Assembly (NCBI GenBank): GCA_015494725.1
Contig: WGAR01000089.1
Span: 1-9,271, forward strand
Direction: 5' to 3'
DNA from: Thermodesulfobacteriaceae bacterium
Lineage (GTDB): Bacteria > Desulfobacterota > Thermodesulfobacteria > Thermodesulfobacteriales > Thermodesulfobacteriaceae
DNA: 9,271 nucleotides
The translations under genes and the position numbers were made by a program. This document shows, piece after piece, positions 1 to 5,348 of the stretch. The notes beneath the pieces were generated by a model. The model worked only from the letters and a program-made list of their open reading frames with translations. It did no database searches and was not told where the DNA came from. Position 1 is the first letter of the stretch; every line of letters starts with the position of its first letter.

Positions 1-261
1 ACGCAGCGTTCGTCCCTCCACCAGCTCACGGTTACGCAGGTAGGCCTCCCGGGCAAAAGGCTCGGGAGGCCCTTCGGGCGAATGGAGTTCCGGAGCATTG
101 ATGCCCGCGTAACGCAGATGCCTTCCGTCCGCCAGGACCACGGTATCGCCGTCGATCACTCGCACCACTTTTACCCGCAGGGCTTTCGCCCCTGCAGCTC
201 CCAGGAGCAGAAGCAGGACCAGAACGAGGATTCTTAAAAGGGACGATTTACAAGCCCGCAT
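1..261 (-). CDS. Staphylococcal-nuclease-like (thermonuclease) exported protein, N-terminal part
   Basis: The first 87 residues are visible; the gene continues past the left window edge. Residues 1-26 look like a signal peptide: a basic start, a long Leu/Val core, then GAAGAKA. The SNase domain starts at about residue 29 with VIDGDTVVL (Asp39 matches the calcium-binding Asp21 of the S. aureus enzyme) and continues with LRYAGINAPE. In that block Arg50 and Glu58 match catalytic Arg35 and Glu43, while the Asp40 position is Asn55 and the Thr41 position is Ala56. Family members are calcium-dependent nucleases that cleave phosphodiester bonds, and this one probably acts outside the cytoplasm. AAAGGAAA directly before the ATG supports the start. 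The gene is divergent from the rpe operon. Activity cannot be judged because the rest of the active site (Arg87 region) is outside the window. Confidence 0.85.
   Translation of the reverse strand, partial: MRACKSSLLRILVLVLLLLLGAAGAKALRVKVVRVIDGDTVVLADGRHLRYAGINAPELHSPEGPPEPFAREAYLRNRELVEGRTLR
43..71. repeat. Intragenic inverted repeat / hairpin
   Basis: GGCCTCCCG at 43-51 is perfectly complementary to CGGGAGGCC at 63-71. Inner pairing (one G-T wobble) can extend the stem to about 12 bp with a five-base loop, AAAAG. It lies inside the nuclease-like coding sequence, where it encodes a Gly-Pro-Pro-Glu-Pro stretch. No T-tract follows on either strand, so it does not look like a terminator. It may simply reflect codon choice. 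Confidence 0.5.
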
Positions 262-275
262 TTTCCTTTTATAAG
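247..275 (+). promoter_or_regulatory. Predicted sigma70-type promoter for the small gene and rpe
   Basis: TTTACA at 247-252 (5 of 6 to TTGACA) and TATAAG at 270-275 (5 of 6 to TATAAT) are separated by exactly 17 bases. Transcription would start near 282. That leaves a leader of about 30 bases before the GTG at 312 and would make an ATG start at 282 leaderless. The -35 lies inside the first codons of the divergent nuclease-like gene. Confidence 0.55.
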
Positions 276-302
276 TTTAACATGCTGGAGAAAGCCACGC
301 GC

Positions 303-307
303 AAGGA
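303..307 (+). promoter_or_regulatory. Ribosome binding site AAGGA deciding the GTG start at 312
   Basis: AAGGA lies four bases upstream of GTG 312, whereas the in-frame ATG at 282 has no purine-rich site before it and coincides with the predicted transcription start. This favours GTG 312, but the four-base spacing is short. Confidence 0.45.
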
Positions 308-311
308 ACCG

Positions 312-677
312 GTGCTCCTTCAGACCACAGCAGGTCTCTTCCTGGGGCTGGTGTGTTTCCATCATGGTTTCGAGAGCCTCAATTTCGTGCTGGAAAAAAG
401 GGAATTTTTCGATTTTGAATGGCCGGCCCTGGTAACCGTGGATGCCGGGGGGTTGAAGCCCATTCTGCTGGGGCTGGAGCATATCGTAGTTCAACGCCAG
501 AACGTGATCTGGTATTCCACCTCCATTCCCGAATCCTTGCTGGAGGCCTATCGCTTGCGTCTGCCCCGTCCTCCTCAGAAGCCGCCGGAGGGGCCTCCTC
601 CCTCCAGGCCCCCCCGCGAAAGAAAGGACCGACCCGAGAAGGTAGTGGTTTTCCCGGGGCTCAAGAATCATGAATAA
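312..677 (+). CDS. Unrecognised small protein with Pro-rich C-terminal tail, upstream of rpe
   Basis: I do not recognise a family. From the GTG the product is 121 aa; an in-frame ATG at 282 would add ten residues (MLEKATRKEP). Residues 1-80 look like a compact beta-rich domain with alternating hydrophobics (LLQTTAGLFLGLV, FVLEKREFFDF, ALVTVDAGG, HIVVQRQNVIWYS). Residues 82-108 are a Pro/Arg-rich linker (LPRPPQKPPEGPPPSRPP), and the end is VVVFPGLKNHE. An Sm-like small barrel is conceivable from the strand pattern, but this is speculation. No signal peptide or membrane helix is evident. The last eight bases overlap the start of rpe (ATGAATAA), and rpe has only a weak Shine-Dalgarno, so the two are probably translationally coupled. 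That arrangement supports this being a real gene. Confidence 0.65.
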   Translation: MLLQTTAGLFLGLVCFHHGFESLNFVLEKREFFDFEWPALVTVDAGGLKPILLGLEHIVVQRQNVIWYSTSIPESLLEAYRLRLPRPPQKPPEGPPPSRPPRERKDRPEKVVVFPGLKNHE

Positions 678-1347
678 GACCGGAGTTCGCATTGCCCCCT
701 CTCTTCTTTCCGCGGATTTCGGCCGTTTGGCCGAGGAGGTTCGGGCGGTGGAAGCCGCCGGGGCGGATCTCCTCCACCTGGATGTGATGGATGGGCACTT
801 TGTTCCCAATCTTACCTTCGGGCCTCCGGTGATTGCTTCCCTGAGGAAATACACCCGATTGACCTTTGATGTCCATCTTATGATCGAGGCCCCGGATCGA
901 TATCTGGAGGATTTTGCCCGGGCCGGAGCGGACTGGATCTCGGTGCATGCGGAGGCCTGTCCCCATCTTCAGCGCACCCTCTCCCGCATCCGGGACCTGG
1001 GTTGCAAGGCCGGGGTGGCCCTGAACCCGGCTACTCCGCTTTCCATGGTGGAATGGGTGCTGCCGGATCTGGACTATATCCTGATCATGAGTGTGAATCC
1101 GGGTTTCGGAGGGCAGAAATACCTACCGCAATCCACGGAAAAGATTCGCCGACTTTCCGCCCTGCTGGCCGAAAGGGGATATGCGATACCTATCGAAGTG
1201 GATGGAGGCATTGCCCCGGACACCGCGGCGGAGGTGGTGGCTGCGGGGGCTTCGATCCTGGTGGCCGGATCGGCGGTCTTCGGGAAGGAAGATTACCCTT
1301 CAGCTGTGGAGGCCCTTCGCCGGGCGGCTGCAAAAGCTAAGCCCTAG
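670..1347 (+). CDS. rpe: Ribulose-phosphate 3-epimerase
   Basis: This cytoplasmic TIM-barrel enzyme interconverts ribulose 5-phosphate and xylulose 5-phosphate in the pentose phosphate pathway (and the Calvin cycle where present). The 225-aa length is typical. The N-terminal IAPSLLSADF holds substrate-contacting Ser11. LHLDVMDGHFVPN carries metal ligand His36 and acid/base Asp38, and FDVHLM carries His69. MSVNPGFGGQ (about 140-149) is the phosphate-side loop. VDGGI holds catalytic Asp178, and VAGSAVF (198-204) is the terminal phosphate-binding segment. All key residues are present. The start is the ATG overlapping the end of the upstream small gene. No strong ribosome site is visible, which fits coupling. 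The 3' end overlaps convergent pgsA by 48 bases. Confidence 0.98.
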   Translation: MNKTGVRIAPSLLSADFGRLAEEVRAVEAAGADLLHLDVMDGHFVPNLTFGPPVIASLRKYTRLTFDVHLMIEAPDRYLEDFARAGADWISVHAEACPHLQRTLSRIRDLGCKAGVALNPATPLSMVEWVLPDLDYILIMSVNPGFGGQKYLPQSTEKIRRLSALLAERGYAIPIEVDGGIAPDTAAEVVAAGASILVAGSAVFGKEDYPSAVEALRRAAAKAKP

Positions 1348-2004
1348 ATCCGCGAGAAAGAGCAGGGGCAGGGCCAGAAGGATTACCAGCCAGAATCGGC
1401 CGGCATAGGGAAAGGCCAGGAGAAGGACCAGAGGAGGAAGGAGATAGAAGACCAGACTAAGGCTCCGGCGAGGGGTCCTGCTTAAGGCCGGAAATCCCTC
1501 CCGCAGGTAGGGCCAGGCGCTAAGCCAGGTAAGGATCAATACCGACCAGACAATTATCTGGGTGAGCAGTGAGGACCAGGGATGGGGAAGGAAGCTTCCG
1601 GCCAGGACAATGCCTCCGGCCCCGAGCATCTGCAGGGCGGTCTTAATCCGGGCCAGGGTCCATACGCGCATACCCTCGGGATAGAGATTGCGTAAGCCGG
1701 CAATGAGGATTTCCCGCAACAGAAGGAGGAACACCGGAAGATAGGGAAGGTAGGTCAGGTGGTAGAGAAGAAGATAGATCACGCTGACGAAGATCTTGTC
1801 CGCTACGGGATCAAGAAGCCTGCCCAGTCTGGAAGGACCTTCCCGGCGGGCCAGCCGGCCATCCAGGTAATCCGTAAGTCCCAGCAGGGATCCGATCCCT
1901 ACGGCGGTAAGTTTGGCCTCCGGCCCTCCGAAAAGCAATACACAGGGAAGGGGAAGAAGGAAGATCCGCAGGAGGGTCAGGCGATTGGGAGTGAGTTTGA
2001 CCAT
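1300..2004 (-). CDS. pgsA: CDP-diacylglycerol--glycerol-3-phosphate 3-phosphatidyltransferase (PgsA-type)
   Basis: This is a membrane CDP-alcohol phosphotransferase. PgsA condenses CDP-diacylglycerol with glycerol 3-phosphate to make phosphatidylglycerol phosphate, the route to PG and cardiolipin. The start MVKLTPNRLTLLRI is typical of PgsA. The signature is present: Asp45, Asp48-Gly49, Ala52-Arg53, Gly61, Asp65 and Asp69, ending in LLDPVADK. The gap between AR and the next Gly is seven residues, where the usual pattern has eight or nine. Several hydrophobic helices cover residues 10-40, 72-97, 125-165 and 185-225. At 234 aa it is longer than the common 180-200 aa, the excess being two or so C-terminal helices. 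The ATG immediately follows the TAG of the DksA-like gene, so the two are probably translationally coupled. PgsA is favoured over other CDP-alcohol transferases by the N-terminus, but substrate is inferred. Confidence 0.9.
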   Translation of the reverse strand: MVKLTPNRLTLLRIFLLPLPCVLLFGGPEAKLTAVGIGSLLGLTDYLDGRLARREGPSRLGRLLDPVADKIFVSVIYLLLYHLTYLPYLPVFLLLLREILIAGLRNLYPEGMRVWTLARIKTALQMLGAGGIVLAGSFLPHPWSSLLTQIIVWSVLILTWLSAWPYLREGFPALSRTPRRSLSLVFYLLPPLVLLLAFPYAGRFWLVILLALPLLFLADLGLSFCSRPAKGLHS

Positions 2005-2277
2005 CTATTCGACCGCTTGGAGCATTTCCCAGCGTTCCTGACAGGTGCGACACCGGCGGGCCCAGGGGATGGTTTCCAGCCGCTGAATGCGGATCCATTT
2101 TCCACAGTCCACGCAGCGTCCATACTCTCCCCGGGCCAGTTTGAGCAGCGCCTGTTCAATTTCCCTCAGCAAGGGTGATTGCGGATCTTCCCGGGCTACT
2201 TCCTGTTTCCTGAAAAGGAGCAATTCCTTTAAACGTTCGAGTTCTTCCGGTCTTAGGGGGCGTCGTTCCGCCTCCAT
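2005..2277 (-). CDS. Short TraR/DksA-family C4 zinc-finger protein
   Basis: A 90-aa protein with the TraR/DksA zinc finger: Cys55-x2-Cys58 and Cys76-x2-Cys79, in the typical context GEYGRCVDCG and RRCRTC. E. coli DksA (151 aa) inserts a coiled coil into the RNA polymerase secondary channel and acts with ppGpp on rRNA and amino-acid promoters. Here the helical region before the finger (10-50) is too short for a full coiled coil, and I see no DxxDxA tip motif, so it resembles short TraR-like members. Whether it binds polymerase is inference. A GGGAGAG site precedes the ATG. It sits between the BCAM0308-like gene (four-base gap) and pgsA (no gap). Confidence 0.88.
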   Translation of the reverse strand: MEAERRPLRPEELERLKELLLFRKQEVAREDPQSPLLREIEQALLKLARGEYGRCVDCGKWIRIQRLETIPWARRCRTCQERWEMLQAVE

Positions 2278-2281
2278 GCAA

Positions 2282-2788
2282 TTATCTCTCCCAGTATATT
2301 CGAACCAGTTTATCTCCTTCCGACCAGCGGAAGGTAAGGTTACCTTTGTAGGCCCGGTAAATGGCCCGGCCCAGACGCTGGGCCAAATGATCGGTGGTGG
2401 TTTCTATGACCGTTCGTCCATCCTCCTCGTACATGGTGATGATCTGATGGAGAGGATTGTTTCCCCTGGCCCGTTCTACCTCATTATGGATGATACGCAT
2501 GATTTCTTCCCGATGCTTTTCGTAAAAGGGGCCGGACAGATATACATAGCCCATGGCGTATCGATCCACGGCTTTCCGGCACCCGGGGCACAGGATTTTG
2601 GGAACGAAATCGGTGTCTTTGTATTCCTCGTAAAATTCCTCATCGATGATCCAGCGCTTATCACGAAAGACGGCGTGACAACGCGGACACAAGGCTTCTC
2701 CGGCCGGGGCCGCATCGGTGAGATAAGGATCCTCGTTGGTTTCGAATTCGTGACGTTCACGGAGCCAGCGTTCTCCCTTTCGGGCCAT
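2282..2788 (-). CDS. BCAM0308-family zinc-binding protein
   Basis: This 168-aa protein resembles the uncharacterised BCAM0308 family, recalled from memory rather than searched. Cys34-Pro-Arg-Cys37 and Cys67-Pro-Gly-Cys70 form a likely four-Cys zinc site, with a CP.C..F..KRW segment after the first pair. The C-terminal half contains LSGPFYEKHREEIMRII, NPLHQIITMYEEDG and IETTTDHLAQRLGRAIYRAY, a block resembling one in the archaeal ribosome-export factor Nmd3. That hints at an RNA- or ribosome-related role, but no function is established. There is no signal peptide or membrane helix, so it is probably cytoplasmic. The ribosome site upstream is a full complement of the 16S tail, suggesting high translation. 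Confidence 0.75.
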   Translation of the reverse strand: MARKGERWLRERHEFETNEDPYLTDAAPAGEALCPRCHAVFRDKRWIIDEEFYEEYKDTDFVPKILCPGCRKAVDRYAMGYVYLSGPFYEKHREEIMRIIHNEVERARGNNPLHQIITMYEEDGRTVIETTTDHLAQRLGRAIYRAYKGNLTFRWSEGDKLVRIYWER

Positions 2789-2790
2789 AT

Positions 2791-2800
2791 ATCACCTCCT
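2791..2800 (-). promoter_or_regulatory. Full-length Shine-Dalgarno (AGGAGGTGAT)
   Basis: On the minus strand, AGGAGGTGAT lies two bases before the ATG at 2788 and matches the whole anti-Shine-Dalgarno tail. It is the strongest site in this operon and overlaps the last codons and stop of the preceding hydrolase-like gene (stop at 2799-2801). Confidence 0.85.
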
Positions 2801-3425
2801 AATGAGAGATCTTGCTCTTCCGGAAGAAGCGTCCCGCCCGGGGATTGATGAATTCGGTTACGGTCTGGACATAAAGATCCATACTTTTATGTAATACCTC
2901 GCCCCGCCGCATGCCCGGGACGAGCAAAAGTTTTTTGGCCTGCCCTGGCGATAAGGTAAACATCCTTTCCATCTGTGTGAAGGGGAAATCCTCGGCCAGC
3001 TGGGGGTGAAAGAGAAGGTAGGGTTTGCGGAGCGAGGGGAAGAGTTCCTTAAGGGCTTCCCGGGCCTGAGCATGGAAACTATCCAGGACCAGGCCGGTTA
3101 CCTCCGAGGGATACTCCAGCGCCAGGCGAAGGGCCAGGAGGGCCCCCTCTCCTTCTCCCCATAACCATAAAGAGGAATAGAAGACCTTCTCTCTTTTCAG
3201 GAGTTCCAGAATGGAGCTAAAAAGGGAACGCAGGGTCTCGGGATCGAAGGTTTCCGGGAGGAGGGTGGCAAAGCCCTCCAGCAGAAACTTCTGGGAAAGC
3301 TCCCGGTGGAGGGGTTGAGGTTCTTCGGGCAAAAGGAAAAGCAGCGGGGAGGGGGTGCGAGGGCTGAGGAGGTGCAGAACGAGGTTCTCCAGGGTAAGGG
3401 TCCTCAGATGGGACGATCCTTCCAT
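2799..3425 (-). CDS. Alpha/beta-hydrolase-fold protein lacking the catalytic Ser
   Basis: The 208-aa product follows alpha/beta-hydrolase order from the nucleophile strand onward: LWLWGEGEGALLALRLALEY (residues 86-105), then VTGLVLDSF, then KPYLLFHP (134-141), then KKLLLVPG (164-171). In active members the elbow is GxSxG; here it is Gly90-Glu91-Gly92-Glu93-Gly94, so the serine position is Gly. The usual GH after the last strand (PGxGH) appears as PGMRRG, so the catalytic His seems to be Arg too. I read the DNA for the elbow directly and it is unambiguous. The protein is probably non-catalytic, perhaps a binding or scaffold protein (inference). No signal peptide is seen. GGAGGAAAT before the ATG supports the start, and the first 22 bases overlap the upstream gene's end. 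Confidence 0.7.
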   Translation of the reverse strand: MEGSSHLRTLTLENLVLHLLSPRTPSPLLFLLPEEPQPLHRELSQKFLLEGFATLLPETFDPETLRSLFSSILELLKREKVFYSSLWLWGEGEGALLALRLALEYPSEVTGLVLDSFHAQAREALKELFPSLRKPYLLFHPQLAEDFPFTQMERMFTLSPGQAKKLLLVPGMRRGEVLHKSMDLYVQTVTEFINPRAGRFFRKSKISH

Positions 3426-3889
3426 ATTTCCTCCAGTTCTTCGGCCTCCTCATCCTTGCGTTTTACCTCCTCTTCCCAGCGCACCCGGCGTTCGTAGAGG
3501 GGGACTTCGGTGCGCAGGAACCTCTCTCTGAACTCCGGATGGGAAAGATAATCCAGGGCCGCTCGCAGGAAATTTTCCTTGAGACTGCGGAAGATGCGTT
3601 CCCTTTCCCGTTCATCTATGAAATTGCGTTCCTTGCGATATCGATAGTAGAGGACCCCTCCGGTTTCCCGGCGGAAACGTTCGTAAATTTCCGGGGAAGA
3701 GAAATGTTCAGGGCCGGCTTCAATAGGGATCTGGACCAGCATTCCCACCAGCCATCGGTCCCCGGCCAGGCGGCGGGAATAATCCCAGATCTCCAGGCGA
3801 AGCCCGTTGGGCAGATCTATCACCTCCTCCAGCCGTCCCGGCCAGAGGGGGCGGTGATCCTTACTGGGGGGAAGCCATTGATAAGCCAT
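3404..3889 (-). CDS. Unrecognised 161-aa protein of the purH operon
   Basis: I do not recognise a family. Residues 22-60 look like beta strands (VIDLPNGLRLEIWDYSRRLA, then RWLVGMLVQIPIEAG). From about 65 onward the protein becomes strongly helical and charged (YERFRRETGGVLYYRYRKER, ERERERIFRSLKENFLRAAL). The end (about 138-158) is a Glu/Lys/Arg-rich helix, probably coiled coil. It has no Cys pairs, signal peptide or membrane segment, so it is likely cytoplasmic. The ATG lies two bases after the TAG of the AICAR transformylase gene and its own ribosome site is weak, so it is probably translated by coupling. Its 3' end overlaps the hydrolase-like gene by 22 bases. Confidence 0.75.
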   Translation of the reverse strand: MAYQWLPPSKDHRPLWPGRLEEVIDLPNGLRLEIWDYSRRLAGDRWLVGMLVQIPIEAGPEHFSSPEIYERFRRETGGVLYYRYRKERNFIDERERERIFRSLKENFLRAALDYLSHPEFRERFLRTEVPLYERRVRWEEEVKRKDEEAEELEEIWKDRPI

Positions 3890-3891
3890 GA

Positions 3892-5187
3892 CTAATGTTT
3901 AAAGACTCTCTGCCCGGTAAAGACCATGGCCACCGGAGGATCGGCTTCATTGCAGGCCTCGATGGATTCCCAGTCCCGCACCGAGCCTCCGGGCTGAATG
4001 ATGGCGGTGATGCCCTCGCGAATGGCCACATCCACCGCGTCCCGGAAGGGGAAGAAGGCGTCGGAAACCATTACCGAGCCTGGCAGCCCGGCCCGGGCCG
4101 CCCGGGTTTCCTCGTCTATTTCGATCTTCTGGGACTCCGGACGCTCCCCTTTGCGGATCTCCAGTTCCAGCTGCTTATAGGGAATTCCATAGCGATCGTA
4201 ACACAGGAGGTCGGCATACTTGGTGTAAGCCTTGAAGATGGCGATCTCGGTTACTCCCACCCGGTCCTGTTCGCCGGTACCGATGGCTACGGTGCACTGA
4301 TCCTTCACGAAGAGTACCGAGTTGGAGGTTACTCCCAGTTCCACGGCCCAGCCGAAGAGCATGTCTTCGATTTCCCGGGGGCTCGGTTCTCGCCGGCATC
4401 GGACTTCGGTGCCATCCGGCTTGCGGGCCACGGCGGGCTGTAGGTCCTCGGGGCCGCGGACCTTATTGACCTGGGACTGCTGGACGATGAGGCCACCATC
4501 CATGAGACTCTTGAATTCCACCACGCGCTGCCCCCAGTATTCCTCCAGTCGATCCATGCGCCGGATACGAATTATGCGCAAATTGGGCCGTTTCTTGAGA
4601 ATTTCCACCGCTCCCTCTTCGTATTCCGGGGCCGCTACCACCTCGAAATACTGTTCGCTGATGGCCTCGGCGCAGGCCTTGTCCACCGGACGGTTCAGGG
4701 CGATGGCCCCTCCGAAGGCGGCAATGCGGTCGGCCCGGAAGGCCCTTATAAAAGCCTCGGATATGGTTTCCCCGTAGGCTACCCCGCAGGGATTATTGTG
4801 CTTCACGATTACACAGCAGGGTTTTTTGGATAGATAGCGCAGGATGTTCAGGGAATTGTCCACATCCGTAAGATTGGTCTTACTGGGGTGTTTGCCGAAC
4901 TGAAGCATGTCCTCCTCACGGAGGCTGGAGACCAACCCCCACCCCGGACGAATAAACTCGCATTCCCCCAGGATCAGGTTACCGTTTACCAGTTCGTAAA
5001 GGGCGGCCTCCTGATCCGGATTTTCTCCGTAGCGCAGCCCTCTTTCTTCAATCACTCCGGGTTCGACCTCGATTTTCCAGGTGCGTTTACGGTAAACCAG
5101 GGTCTGATCCCCGAAGGTTATGCGTATTTCCGGAGGGAAATGATCGCCCTTAACCGTGCGATACATCTTTTTGAGATCTTCGGACAC
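3892..5187 (-). CDS. purH: Standalone AICAR transformylase (PurH C-terminal domain only)
   Basis: This enzyme transfers a formyl group from 10-formyl-tetrahydrofolate to AICAR to give FAICAR, the penultimate step of IMP synthesis. At 431 aa it matches only the transformylase part of bifunctional PurH (usually about 520 aa); the N-terminal MGS-like IMP cyclohydrolase domain is absent. Recognisable blocks are LRYGENPDQ (51-59), VIVKHNNPCGVAYG (126-139) with catalytic Lys129-His130, IAAFGGAIALN (155-165), SDAFFPFRDAVD, ITAIIQPGGSVRD and the C-terminal AMVFTGQRVFKH. The segment at 98-113 (GKHPSKTNLTDVDNSL) differs from the usual GKxLSYNN form. The start is a GTG after AAAGGGGGTG. As the first gene of the six-gene operon it probably responds to the promoter at 5221-5250. 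A separate IMP cyclohydrolase must exist elsewhere. Confidence 0.93.
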   Translation of the reverse strand: MSEDLKKMYRTVKGDHFPPEIRITFGDQTLVYRKRTWKIEVEPGVIEERGLRYGENPDQEAALYELVNGNLILGECEFIRPGWGLVSSLREEDMLQFGKHPSKTNLTDVDNSLNILRYLSKKPCCVIVKHNNPCGVAYGETISEAFIRAFRADRIAAFGGAIALNRPVDKACAEAISEQYFEVVAAPEYEEGAVEILKKRPNLRIIRIRRMDRLEEYWGQRVVEFKSLMDGGLIVQQSQVNKVRGPEDLQPAVARKPDGTEVRCRREPSPREIEDMLFGWAVELGVTSNSVLFVKDQCTVAIGTGEQDRVGVTEIAIFKAYTKYADLLCYDRYGIPYKQLELEIRKGERPESQKIEIDEETRAARAGLPGSVMVSDAFFPFRDAVDVAIREGITAIIQPGGSVRDWESIEACNEADPPVAMVFTGQRVFKH

Positions 5188-5220
5188 TACAACACCCCCT
5201 TTCCCGAATTTTCCTTCTCA

Positions 5221-5250
5221 AGGATAGCCCGAAAGGGGGGACCTAGTCAA
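5221..5250 (-). promoter_or_regulatory. Predicted promoter of the purH-pgsA operon
   Basis: On the minus strand, TTGACT (plus 5245-5250) and TATCCT (plus 5221-5226) are separated by 18 bases. The implied start near 5214 gives a leader of about 27 bases before the GTG at 5187. No riboswitch-sized leader fits in this space. It lies back to back with the promoter for the DEAD-box-like gene. Confidence 0.5.
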
Positions 5251-5277
5251 ACCGTAAATTGGATTCCCTGGAGAAGG

Positions 5278-5306
5278 TTGACAAAGATTTTAAGTCTTCT
5301 TACTTT
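5278..5306 (+). promoter_or_regulatory. Predicted promoter of the DEAD-box-like gene
   Basis: A consensus -35, TTGACA (5278-5283), is followed after 17 bases by TACTTT (5301-5306), a weak -10 that keeps the first T-A and the final T. Transcription would begin near 5313, so the in-frame TTG at 5259 would lie upstream of the transcript and ATG 5349 becomes the favoured start. Confidence 0.55.
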
Positions 5307-5348
5307 CTTCCCTGCGAAGGATTCGAGTTTGCGGCCAGAGTTCGGGGC

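Noticed and set aside
282..311. ATG 282 as start of the small gene before rpe
   Set aside because: It coincides with the predicted transcription start and lacks a ribosome site; GTG 312 with AAGGA is preferred, though not certain.
572..612. GGAGG/CCTCC repeats as a regulatory element
   Set aside because: They fall in codons for a Pro/Gly-rich linker and are explained by that composition.
234..854. Long minus-strand open frame across the small gene and rpe start
   Set aside because: It is antisense to rpe and the upstream gene, its product is low-complexity with no recognisable domain, and it ends inside the nuclease-like gene.
2087..2848. Plus-strand 253-codon open frame antisense to the DksA-like and BCAM0308-like genes
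   Set aside because: Those minus-strand genes have clear Cys motifs and ribosome sites; the plus frame encodes no recognisable domain and reflects codon bias on the opposite strand.
5259..5348. In-frame TTG start of the DEAD-box-like gene at 5259
   Set aside because: It lies upstream of the predicted transcription start, has no suitably spaced ribosome site, and the added residues do not look like part of the domain.
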